From Aphanomyces cochlioides (taxonomy: Eukaryota; Oomycota; Saprolegniomycetes; Saprolegniales; Verrucalvaceae), in NCBI GenBank assembly GCA_019828595.1, contig JAHQRK010000012.1, positions 1,984,001 through 2,048,000 of the forward strand: a stretch of DNA of 64,000 bases, in the 5' to 3' direction. The translations under genes were made by a program, and so were the position numbers. A model generated the notes under the pieces. It was not told the DNA's origin. It worked only from the letters and a program-made list of their open reading frames with translations, and made no database searches. Shown piece after piece: positions 44,887 to 54,452 of this stretch (its first letter is position 1; every line of letters begins with the position of its first letter).

Positions 44887-44985
44887 CGGTTAACCTGCAT
44901 AACCGGTTAAGTTAACCGGTTGACCGGTTAGTTTTCCGGTTAAATCCGGATAATTGGATTAACCGGATATTATCCGGGTGATGAC
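44887..44985. promoter_or_regulatory. ACCGGTTAA / TCCGGATAA repeat cluster between MCU and SAM-carrier genes
   Basis: About 100 bp packed with overlapping variants: CGGTTAACC, AACCGGTTAAG, TTAACCGGTT, ACCGGTTAG, TCCGGTTAAA, TCCGGATAATT and TTAACCGGATATTATCCGGG. It lies in the 260-bp gap between divergent starts. A promoter role is inference; the array could also expand or contract as a simple repeat. Confidence 0.5.
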
Positions 44986-45049
44986 GCAAACGTCGGTGCG
45001 CCAATCGAAAGGAAGGAATTCCAAGGAAGTTTAATTTTCGCCTGAGGCC

Positions 45050-46140
45050 ATGGAGAACGACCGCGCCGCGCCGAAGAGCTTTCTCTCTTCTTTGATTGTA
45101 GGTCCATGAGAAGGATGCAAATACTGAGGAAATGAATAGGCTGGAGGCATGGCTGGCACCGGCGTGGATGTTGCTTTGTATCCTCTTGATACGATTAAGA
45201 CTCGTCTCCAAAGTTCGCAAGGGTTCATCAAAGCTGGCGGGTTCAAAGGAGTGTACAAAGGTCTGTCGGCCGCCGCTGCTGGCTCAGCTCCTGGAGGTAT
45301 CAACTAAGCGCGTGCGGCTCTTAAATCACCATTGTGGCTAGCTGCGCTCTTCTTCAGCACGTACGAAACAACCAAGTCGTTCTTGCAAAAGCAGAATCCT
45401 CATCTCGCCGACTCGCCAGCTATTCACATGGCTTCTGCCGCCATGGGCGAAACTGTGCGTAAACATGCAAAGGATGCAAGCTCAGTGTATGCTAGGCTGG
45501 ATGTCTTATTCGCGTGCCGACAGAAATCGTCAAACAGAACCTCCAAACTGGAGCCTACAAGACTTTCCAAGAGTCAGTTTCAAGCATATACACCAACAAA
45601 GGCATTGCGGGCTTCTACCGTGGCTATTGGAGTCTGTTGGCGCGCGAGGTATGCATCCTTATGCTTTCATTTCATCACGAGCGTCTCTAGATTCCATTTT
45701 CGTTCATCCAATTCCCTCTCTGGGAAGGGCTCAAGGTGGGTTCATGTGGCCCGATATTGCTTGCTAACCCTGATTTAGACGTCGTGGGGCAAGTACCAAG
45801 GCGAACCTGCCAGTCCAGTCCAAGGTGCTATTTGCGGATCCATCTCGGGTGGCATTGCTGCCTTCATCACGACGCCTTTGGATGTGGTCAAGACGCGCCT
45901 TATGCTTGGCAAGGTACAACGATATCTGCTGTTTCGTATGTTGACCTGACATGGTTTTAGGACGCTCAAGGTGTCGAGTACAAGGGCATGCGCGATGCTT
46001 TCACCCGCGTGTACACGCAAGAAGGCTGGCAAACGCTCTTCTCGGGTGTGAAGCCTCGTACAATGTGGATCACAATCGGTGGCTTCGTCTTCTTTGGCGT
46101 GTACGAACAAGCATCGGCGTCGCTCTCGACGGTGCTTTAA
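45050..46140 (+). CDS. mitochondrial S-adenosylmethionine carrier (SLC25A26-like)
   Basis: Seven exons (45050-45097, 45140-45296, 45342-45454, 45496-45648, 45691-45735, 45779-45913, 45961-46140; introns 41-47 nt) encode 276 residues, the compact size typical of this carrier. The three repeats show [27 protein letters not shown] and [14 protein letters not shown]. The first repeat ([20 protein letters not shown]) and [20 protein letters not shown] match the SAM carrier, which exchanges cytosolic SAM for matrix SAH to feed mitochondrial methylation. Confidence 0.93.
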
Positions 46141-46162
46141 ACATAGAAATAGAAGAACACCG

Positions 46163-47410
46163 TCACGTTTCAATATTCTCATCAACTTCATCTTCATCGT
46201 CTATCAAAACCATCGTTGCCAGAAGCTCGTCTTGGTTGGTGGACATAATGTCAGCATGGTGACGAATGTGCGTGACGAGGCTTCCTAGATGCAACCCCCA
46301 CATGCTTTCTGGCCATTCTGGGTCGTTTCTTGGCACACAGAAGCTTGTTGGAATACGAAGGTGACCTTTCAGAGCATGGTATTTGCGGAGAGCAAGCACT
46401 GCTTCATCCCATCGGTCCTCAAGAGGATTCCAAATGAACCCGAGCTCGTCCAGCTCCTCAATGTGCTCGGCTGGCATTTCGTCCATTCGCGTTCGAAACG
46501 AACTGACGATATATCCAAGTTTGAATCCCCAGTAGGCCTTTGGCCATTGTGGATCATTTGATGGGACCGCAAACCGCTTGACAACGTGAGTGTGACCATA
46601 GATCTTCTTGTATGCCTTCAGTGCTGCAATGGTCTTGGTCCATTTGGCATCCAGTGGTCTCCACTGAAAGCCCAATGCGTCCAACGCCTCGCGACGATCT
46701 TCTGGCAATGGATATCGCCTCCAATGTGTAACCACATTTCCAAGCTTCAATCCGTGCATGGCTGCAGGCCAGTCGGCTGTGTTAGGGACAGTAAACCGCA
46801 TTGGAACATTTGCGTGGCCATGCAGTTGTCGAAAACGCGTAAGCGCTTCGAGGTTATGTTGCCATTTCGCACCAGCACGGTCCCAAGAGAATCCAAGCTC
46901 CAAATACATGGGCTCATGAACGGGGTGCACATTTAGTTGTCCAGTTCGGATATTGTGCAGAGCCACGCCGAGGCAGAGACCCCACGTGTCTCCAGGCCAT
47001 TTGTCATTATCACTGGGGACTTTGAATTCTCGCGGTACGTTCACGTGGCCATTCAAGCATTTGAAGACTGATAGAGCTTCGAGTCGCAATGCGCTCTTGT
47101 GGAAATTGACATCCCAGACAAATGAGATCGCGTCAAACTCTTTCTTCATGTCAGCAGGTAGCGACTTTGTCCTGTATTCTTGTCGAAGTTGGGCGACGTG
47201 CAATGTCTTGCCTTGCAAGGAGCTCGGGTATTCCGGCTCTTGTGGCACTTTGAATTTGCTCGGAAGGGTCGTAAAATTGCCAGGGCTTTTGGCATGGGCA
47301 ACCTTCGCAACAGCTAGTAAATCTTGCAACGCTTTTCTTTCTTTCCATGTTGACAACGAACGAACGCACGGAAGCAAGTGTATCGGACTCCGTCGGCATG
47401 ACAACAACAT
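46163..47410 (-). CDS. helicase-associated (HA) repeat protein, probably mitochondrial, copy 1
   Basis: A single-exon frame of 415 residues from MLLSCRRSPIHLLPCVRSLSTW, an Arg/Ser-rich presequence. Five HA-type units follow, each around W...AL..Y....GH.NVP..F.VP...WP....GL.LG, e.g. VPSDNDKWPGDTWGLCLG and VPSNDPQWPKAYWGFKLG. HA domains occur in large numbers in stramenopiles and in bacterial helicases, and may bind nucleic acid; no helicase is attached here. The open frame continues 60 bp upstream through a TCCGGAT element, so the Met at 47410 is preferred. A paralogue lies at 58375. Confidence 0.82.
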   Translation of the reverse strand: MLLSCRRSPIHLLPCVRSLSTWKERKALQDLLAVAKVAHAKSPGNFTTLPSKFKVPQEPEYPSSLQGKTLHVAQLRQEYRTKSLPADMKKEFDAISFVWDVNFHKSALRLEALSVFKCLNGHVNVPREFKVPSDNDKWPGDTWGLCLGVALHNIRTGQLNVHPVHEPMYLELGFSWDRAGAKWQHNLEALTRFRQLHGHANVPMRFTVPNTADWPAAMHGLKLGNVVTHWRRYPLPEDRREALDALGFQWRPLDAKWTKTIAALKAYKKIYGHTHVVKRFAVPSNDPQWPKAYWGFKLGYIVSSFRTRMDEMPAEHIEELDELGFIWNPLEDRWDEAVLALRKYHALKGHLRIPTSFCVPRNDPEWPESMWGLHLGSLVTHIRHHADIMSTNQDELLATMVLIDDEDEVDENIET

Positions 47411-47849
47411 TGCACCAGTGAAATTGATGACATGGTCGATTATCCGGATTATCGAATTTTCATTGGTCATGATTAACCGGAAATCCTTCGTTATATGATA
47501 TTCTAGAAAGTATAATTTCTAACAGGTATTATATTTCATAGGTAAACATAATGTTTGATCAGTGTTTTTAAAGATTGATAAATATCTATTGAACAAAATA
47601 TTGAATTTAAGAGATTTCATCGTTTTATGTCATCTTGACCCAATCAAACTTGGTGCTGATCAGACCCTCTCATTATCTTATCTTAGATCTACTTGTATTC
47701 ATAGACGCATGCAAGAATTTATCTTTAACCATTCCACCACGGAGTTATCTATCTTGTGTGCCCCTGAGGAAAGATAACTCACTCAACTTGAAATGAACAA
47801 TGCATTATCTATTTGAGTTATTCAAGATTGCGACTCTAAGAAAAACAAA
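47411..47849. other. AT-rich gap between HA-repeat gene and hAT element
   Basis: Contains GATTATCCGGATTATC at 47438-47453, just upstream of the HA-repeat start, then about 400 bp of AT-rich sequence with no convincing gene. The 3' terminal repeat of the hAT element is probably inside this stretch, but I could not identify it. Confidence 0.4.
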
Positions 47850-49412
47850 CTACTCGTCCTTCTTCATGATCGCAGCGACATCAGATATCGCCCATAGACT
47901 CGCATTTGCCTTCAGAAACATTTGCTGTTCGAACGTGCGTGGCAATGTGCCGCGGCGGCGATCAGTCAGTGCATACTTCGCCAGAGAGAAAAATCGCTCA
48001 CACATATTCGAGGTAGGTCGTATAAAGCGGCAATCAATGTAATTAGTACCTTCATCGGACAACTTTTGTCGCTTCTTGGCTCGTTCGGCAATCGTCAAGC
48101 GCTGCAATGGAACACCTTCGCCGATGCTCGAGGACACCACCAAACGACCAACACCCATCCTTTGACCATCACTCATCGATGAAGTCGTACCACGCAAAAT
48201 TTTCACCACGGCAGTTTCGAATTCGACATTTTCGACAATTTCGGAGTTCTCTCCAAGGCGAACAATGGCTTGGGGGTAGGATTCAATCGCTTCATCGAAA
48301 ATATCAGAGAGTGATATTTCTGAATCTTGAAGTGCCACAGTGGCAGAATGGAGATCATCGAGTGTTTCAAGCAGATCCGAGATTTCAAGATCTTGCGAGA
48401 CGGTGGGAAGCATGGACTCGACCTCGCGGTCGTCTAAGAAGCGTAGAAAGCCCTTGATGTCCATGTAGCGCCGAAACATAGCGTAGGTCGAGCTCGATCG
48501 AGTCGCGTTTCGAGTTTTTCGACTCAGGTTTGTCAAGCGATGAAGCTTGGCCGACAGAATGATGGTCTTCAACTTGCGCATAAGGTCATTGACCAAATTG
48601 TCTATTTCTTCTTTTTCACGCAAGATATCACCCACAAACAAGTTGAAACGGTGGCTCGCGCAACCAACCAATGGGATTCCAAGGAAGCGAGACAGCGCAC
48701 GATTGGTGGAGCAATTATCACCAATCAAAACAACAATATTGGATAAGGTCTTCACAAATACATCCAATACAAATTCCAAGTATTTCTTGTGTGATATCGC
48801 GTTCAATGAATCCTCTTCATTGATTGGTGCAAAAGATTGTAGGAACTTTTGGTAGCCAATCGAATCGTTGGAGGAAAAAGACACAAAGACAGCAACGTAG
48901 TGTGTAGATCCGAGGGACCATCCATCAAATACAATGGCAAATTTGTCAGGAAGCACATCAGATATCTTCTTCTCGACACAATCGGTCAACTTCTCCATCC
49001 ATTTCATCAGGGTATTTTGGCAAATCGGCTCCAAACGGGAATGTTTTCGAGACATATCATTTTCACAAAATGAAAAGGGTAGTAATGAAATAACAGTCCA
49101 GTCAATCCAACCATATACCTTACGTACACTTGGAGGTATGAGCATGTCGAGGATTAAGGACACGTTGGAGGGGCTGTTGGCGTCCAACTGTTCGTATTCG
49201 GGGTGGCAGGAAGTAACATGACTACACAAGTTCGTGTAGCCTGAGCTGCTCTGGGTTCGCTTGACGCCGCATTTGCATACACAGACGTTGCTCGTGTCCG
49301 AGAGACGAGTGAAGTAGAGGTCAGCCAGTTGCTTTCCTCGGAGGATGTTGGGAGGGGGTGGACTTGGACCATCGAAATGTTTTATGACGAAATATAGAGT
49401 CCAATAGACGTG
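47850..49412 (-). mobile_element. hAT-type transposase gene, 5' end undefined
   Basis: One uninterrupted frame of about 520 codons, opening at 49412 and ending at 47850. Near its start is a BED-type zinc finger (CVCKCGVKRTQ...CSHVTSCHPEY). RNase-H-like pieces follow: FAIVFDGWSLGSTHYVAVFV (first catalytic Asp region) and VVLIGDNCSTNRAL...GCASHRFNLFV. The C-terminal dimerisation segment includes MCERFFSLAKYALTDRRRG and ends near ASLWAISDV. There is no internal stop, so this is either recently active or domesticated. No ATG occurs before the BED finger, so the start must lie in a missing exon or has been lost. Termini and target duplication were not found. Confidence 0.75.
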
Positions 49413-49555
49413 TTACACTGTCTCCAATCGTTTATTGCTCAATGAAACGTCGTGAAAATGCTTGGTGGGGAGTATTTAGAGTAATTCAGATGTCACGAAA
49501 TATTTATTTATTTCAGCAAATGTCTACAATTATTTATTGTTATTAGTTTTCAATA

Positions 49556-49830
49556 AGGGCCTGTCTGGCAACCGAAAATATTACAATAAATGGGCCCAAA
49601 ATGCTATATTGAGGCCAAATTCAATATTTAGGTCAAAATATGAACTTGTTTCTCTCCAAGAGTTTTGCACCAAATCCAATATTTTTGGTTGGGATATACC
49701 CACTGGAGGCTTCCAAAATGCCATTTTACGAAATGGAGGTTTTACCTCCATTTTGAATATGTCATAAATCGTTGATCCCAATTTAGCTGAAAATGGCATT
49801 TTGATTTTGAGATTCTGCCAGACGCACCCT
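49556..49830. mobile_element. 275-bp MITE with 15-bp terminal inverted repeats
   Basis: The left end AGGGCCTGTCTGGCA and the complement of the right end AGGGTGCGTCTGGCA agree at 12 of 15 positions, the inner GTCTGGCA being exact. The interior is AT-rich with smaller palindromes (AAAATGCCATTTT, GGAGGTTTTACCTCC). No reading frame. It lies about 140 bp upstream of the hAT frame and 100 bp before the METTL21-like gene. A clear target duplication was not seen. Confidence 0.65.
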
Positions 49831-49933
49831 AAATATATCTATTTCTTTTGCAATGTCAAGAAAATTACTTATTTCTTGATATAAATATAGATATATTTTT
49901 TGGAGGATATTTATTTGAGAGGGTCTGGTGCTG

Positions 49934-50596
49934 ATGGCGCAGGATCGAACTCAAGTTGAGAGGATTCCAGTGCCGCAGTGTCCCGACGATGCTACATGCA
50001 TTGAGCTCGAGTGCAATTGGGACGTTGGCATCGGAGGATCTCTGTGGACAAGCGGACGTTTGATGGTCGATTACTTCGGCCGGAATCCAAGGGAGCGACA
50101 AGATTTGGCTGGCTGCTCTGTGGTTGAACTCGGTAGCGGCACTGGTCTTGTTGGCCTCGCCATGGCTCTTATGGGTCCTAAACGTGTTGCCATAACAGAT
50201 TTGGAGTCTCACGTGGACTCGATGCAGCGCAATGTGGCGCGAAATGCATCTCGTATTCCATCAACAACAAATGTCGACATTGTCGCTCTCGATTGGTACA
50301 AGTTCATTGCTGCTGACGCCGAGAAATTGAAACCAGTCGATTGGATTGTCGGCACTGACATTGCTTACCAGTCAGAATTTTATGTCCCCTTGACACGTGC
50401 ATTGGAACTGCTAGCTGGTCCCAAGACACAAATCCTCCTCGGACTGAACCGTCTCGACACGGACATGAGGTTCTTTCGTATGCTCGTCGATGCTGGCTTT
50501 GAATACTACAAGATTTCGGACGAGCTAGTTGACCCAAAGTACCGTGGAAAGGACTTTGGTCTCTTTGACATACGAAAGCGGCAGCAAGACGAATAG
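49934..50596 (+). CDS. METTL21-family lysine methyltransferase
   Basis: A single-exon frame of 220 residues. The Rossmann methyltransferase motifs are GIGGSLWTSGRLMVDYF, motif I VVELGSGTGLVGLAMALMG, VAITDLESHVDSMQRNV (post-I acidic loop), and WIVGTDIAYQSEFYVPL in place of the D/ExxY motif of family 16 methyltransferases. These enzymes methylate lysines on proteins such as HSP70 or VCP; the substrate here is unknown. The start is the ATG before AQDRTQ. It converges on the aspartokinase gene, 27 bp apart. Confidence 0.88.
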   Translation: MAQDRTQVERIPVPQCPDDATCIELECNWDVGIGGSLWTSGRLMVDYFGRNPRERQDLAGCSVVELGSGTGLVGLAMALMGPKRVAITDLESHVDSMQRNVARNASRIPSTTNVDIVALDWYKFIAADAEKLKPVDWIVGTDIAYQSEFYVPLTRALELLAGPKTQILLGLNRLDTDMRFFRMLVDAGFEYYKISDELVDPKYRGKDFGLFDIRKRQQDE

Positions 50597-50623
50597 AAGA
50601 TTGACAGTCATGTGTTGACAACA

Positions 50624-53600
50624 TTACAGACTACGTGCGATTTTGAGTATGCTTCCAAAGACCGTGCTGGCCAGGAGACTTTGACTAGAATAACATCAAG
50701 CTTGTGGTTGCCCAGTGTAGTGAATTACCTTGCATCCGAGGCAAACGACGAGCTTGAAATGACGAGAGGGTGCGGCTTGTGCCAGCTCGTGTGGAACGCC
50801 AAAGCGCACTGCTCATTCATCAAGCCGGCAAAGGCATGCGGTTGATTGAGTTCTTTGATATCGATTGAAATCCCGCCGACGTCAGCTTGCAACGTCGAGA
50901 CTAGCCTAAGTCAAGGTTCATACTCCTTCCTCCACAATTGCATTTACCTGAAGTTAGCGTGAGGTTGGCCTCCTTGTAATCTAGCCAGTAATGCGTCGTG
51001 GTGCTTGTGGATGTAAGCTTTGACATCTTCCACCGCCCACGTGTCAACTGCAGCTTCAGGCACTGGGAATGGCGATGAGATCTACACATTTAGTGATGAA
51101 GGCAAGGTACGAAGGGGTCTACCGTGGCTGCAGACACGGATTCGTCGTCGAGACCCAATTCTCGAGCAAGCAGAACCATCTAGCAAGTCATGGTGAAGTT
51201 TGACTGGGTGTTGTTTTCTTACCTTCTTGGCCGATCGAATGCCCGTGAGGTCTTCGACCATGTCGGATGGAGCGAGTCCAGCGTACTGCTCCAAGACGGA
51301 ATCCACAGCAGATGCAAAGTTTGCCTCGTTGGCACGAGCAGCCAAGGCATTGAACAGTGAACTCCACGACGCTTCGACTTGCTCGACAATGTCACCAGTC
51401 TGGAGGATGTTTTGAATCGTCGAGAGAACTGGCACGCCCATGCCGAGGCATGCATTTGTATCGACACTCAAGTCATTCTGCGCCACTTGGACTTGCGTAA
51501 TTTGACGCTGCAATGCCGACGACATTGTGGCAACGTGCAAGTTTGCGCTCACCTAGTCACACTTCCTTGAGAACTATCATTCTAGGCAGCAAGACTTACG
51601 ATATGGCAGCCAGCAGAAAGCCATGCAGGATAGAAAGCAAGTGTAGCTGGGTCATTTGAGACGTCGACAATCAAAGCGTGGGGGATATGATCGACTTTGA
51701 CATGAGAATGCAAAGTTGAAATATCCGCAGCGATTCTAATGTCATTTGTGAGCACACAATCCACGAGGCAGTAGGTTTCATACGGTGTAGCAGCTTCCAA
51801 AGACGCAGCATCAAAGCCCGTTGGATGGGTTTTAATGGACGTCGATCCGATTGCAACGGCACGAAGACGAAGGTCTACGTTGAAGCGATCGACGAGGAGA
51901 GGAGCTTGCGTGAAGAGTTGCGACTGGAGCGCTGTCACTAATTTGGACGAAGGAGGTCCAGCAATCCCAACTGAGACAGCGTGGTCTGCCAAGAAGAAGG
52001 CAGCATGTGCAGCGCGAAGTGCTGCTCCGGAATCTTCAAACCGCACAACCTAGAGGTCAAATGTGAGGCAACAAGACCGAGGCGCAAATTTAACCGCAGA
52101 GATATTTCGCTCCGACGAGCCTTGTGAAATGGCCAAGATATTGATTCCCGCGCGCCCAAGAGCACCAAAGAAACGAGCGCACACTCCAGGAGTTTCAGAC
52201 ATGTTGTCACCCACAGCGGCAATAATGGTCACTGGTGCCTGATACGTGACGGTCTAGTCGAGATACAATTACGCATTTTCCAGACGGAAGGAGAACGAAC
52301 ATCGATAAGACCGAGATGCAATTCTTTGAAAAATGCCGCTTCAATCGCTTCCTTGGCATCTTTAGCCTTTGCAGGATTGAGCACAATACTAAATCAATGA
52401 GACTGACGTACATGAGCAGCCGGGATGGCTAAGCAGATCGAGTGCTCTGAACTCGCTTGAGCAATAAGCACAACATTGATTTTGATACGATCCAAGGCAT
52501 TAAACAGCCGCGACGCGACGCCATGGACGCCAACCATGCCAGGACCTACAAGAGTAAGCTCAGTCAGGACAAAGTTGCGAGTCGTGGATTTACCTTCCAA
52601 GTTGAAAAGTGCAATATCATCGATGGTGGAAAAGCCGCTGACGATAACTTTGGCAGTTGGCTGTCCTGACGAGTCGTGCCGAAGTAGTCGGTGGTAGATA
52701 CGTGTGCCAGGATGCGTTGGGTCGAATGTATTGCGGATGAAGATTGGAATATTCGTGGCAATCGCTGGAGCCATGGTCTTGGGATGGATTACTTTGGCTC
52801 CAAAGTACGCCAACTCCATGGCTTCACGGTACGACACTTGAGGCAAAATCTGCGCTTCAGGCACACGTCGTGGATCCGCGCTGTAGACACCTACATCCAG
52901 GACAATTAGTATTAAGAGATGGAAATCGTGTGTACCGCTCACGTCTGTCCAAATGGTGATAGATGATGCGCCTAGAACTCGCCCAAAGATGGACGCAGAG
53001 TAGTCGCTTCCGTCACGCTTGAGTGTCGTGACAACTCCATCCACCGTCGAGCAAATGAATCCCGTGATCACAAGAAGGGTGCGGCCACCGACTTTGTTGT
53101 CTAAACGCTTCTTAGTCTCGTCGTAGAGAACAACAGGTCCATGGCTTTCGCTTGGCTCGACGACCAGCACCTGTCAGAGTCAACTTGCTGAATATTTCGA
53201 TGGACCTTACCTCTCTGGCGTCGACAAATGCAAATCGATCTGTTTTGTCTTGGGATTCAAGGTGTTGATTCAGCACTGCAGTAAGAATACGGGCAGACCA
53301 GAGCTCCCCGTGGCCGCTGACAAGCTCCGTGACATTTTCGTTGTACGCTCGCATGATCGAAATAGCCTTGAGCAGTTGATCGAGGGTACGCAAATCTGCT
53401 CGGATCGAGTCAAGGATGGGATTGCCAATAGCTGGTGGTAACAGTGCCACCATGGCTTCTTCATGCTTGTGCAGGATGTCTTGGATAATTTTCGCAATGG
53501 CATCCGTCTCGCGCTTCTTGGCAAGCTCGACGAGTGAAATGAGAAGATCCGTGACTTTTGGTTTGCCACCCATGGCAGACACGACGACTGCAATCGAGTC

Positions 53601-53696
53601 GCTTGTTTCGCCGGCGATGATTTGCTGGACAGCCTTCATGGCGGCGGCATTTCCAACGGAGGTACCGCCAAACTTGTGGACAACGAATGAGCTCAT
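50624..53696 (-). CDS. aspartokinase fused to a degenerate homoserine-dehydrogenase domain
   Basis: Twelve exons (53696-53211, 53170-52936, 52890-52594, 52545-52412, 52366-52301, 52253-52095, 52049-51600, 51552-51223, 51179-51123, 51081-50948, 50905-50729, 50684-50624; introns 40-48 nt) encode 861 residues. The kinase half is intact: [56 protein letters not shown] and [11 protein letters not shown]. Two ACT domains follow ([35 protein letters not shown]). The last 370 residues align with ThrA-type homoserine dehydrogenase, but the GxGxxG loop reads IAGPPSSK, the TxNK motif reads VSANLHV, and the C-terminal GPGAG reads SSSSF. Aspartyl-phosphate synthesis is therefore likely, NADPH-dependent reduction doubtful. 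Confidence 0.9.
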
Positions 53697-54062
53697 TAAG
53701 ACGCGAGATATACAATGGCAGGCGTCCACTGCGCAGCAACCCTCCAGATGGAAAACTCCTGTGGAGGATGTCACCCAGATTGCACCATCACCAAATCTCG
53801 ATTCTGATTGGCTGAATTCATTATTTCGTGTCTTTTTGATTGGGAAGGACAAGTGTCAACTCAATTTTGATTGGCTGAATTCAAGTTCAAACTAAAAAAT
53901 GATAGGAAGATTCCAGTCACTATTCATTTGATTGGTCATTATCAATTAATTATTATCAAATAAAATAATCTAATTGGCTGAGTCTCATTTATTTTAATTG
54001 GATAAAAATTTGGTTTATTGAGGCTTTTTAATTGGCTATTGATATTTTCAGTCGGGAAAGCC
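53697..54062. promoter_or_regulatory. CCAAT-box-rich divergent promoter
   Basis: Between the aspartokinase and COX23-like starts, ATTGG occurs about seven times (near 53807, 53839, 53870, 53931, 53973, 53997, 54031), always in the same orientation, which is CCAAT read along the aspartokinase strand. TGATTGGCTGAATTCA is repeated exactly at 53805 and 53868. NF-Y type regulation is inferred. Confidence 0.4.
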
Positions 54063-54447
54063 ATGGCGTCGCGCGATCAAAGCACACCCGTCATGAGCAA
54101 CGTGCCTGGACAATGGGAAAATGGAGTAAGTCGAGAGATTGTTTGGATGTATACCTTGCCATGAAGTGTCGCCACGAATTATACTCAAAATTTGCATCGT
54201 AGGAGTGCACTGCGTTGCAAAAAGCGTCGCTGAAGTGTATCGAAGGTCATCGACGATTCTTTACACACGACTGAGTTGACACCCTCGATAGAAAACTACA
54301 CCAAGCGTGAGAACTGCAACGAACACTTTGAACGCTACCGTGAATGCAAAAAGGTAGTTGGTCGTGGCAGCATGGGTTTATCCTTATATCGATTAGAAAC
54401 GTCACGCGGCGATCATTGCAGCCCGTCGTGCTGGTAAATTGGAATAA
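54063..54447 (+). CDS. twin-CX9C protein, COX23-like
   Basis: Four exons (54063-54125, 54203-54245, 54292-54353, 54397-54447), introns 43-77 nt, encode 72 residues. A CHCH domain shows two CX9C helices: CTALQKASLKC and CNEHFERYREC, with a basic tail (KKKRHAAIIAARRAGK). Such proteins are oxidised and trapped in the mitochondrial intermembrane space by Mia40; COX23 helps cytochrome-oxidase assembly. The call to COX23 rather than another small CHCH protein is by general resemblance. Confidence 0.85.
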
Positions 54448-54452
54448 CCATG

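Noticed and set aside
30254..46140. Functional gene cluster for mitochondrial one-carbon/B12 metabolism
   Set aside because: CblC-like fusion, SAM carrier, lipoyl-like protein and MCU lie within 16 kb, but unrelated genes (CAPZA, RPC19, TPR) are interspersed on both strands; chance proximity is the simpler view.
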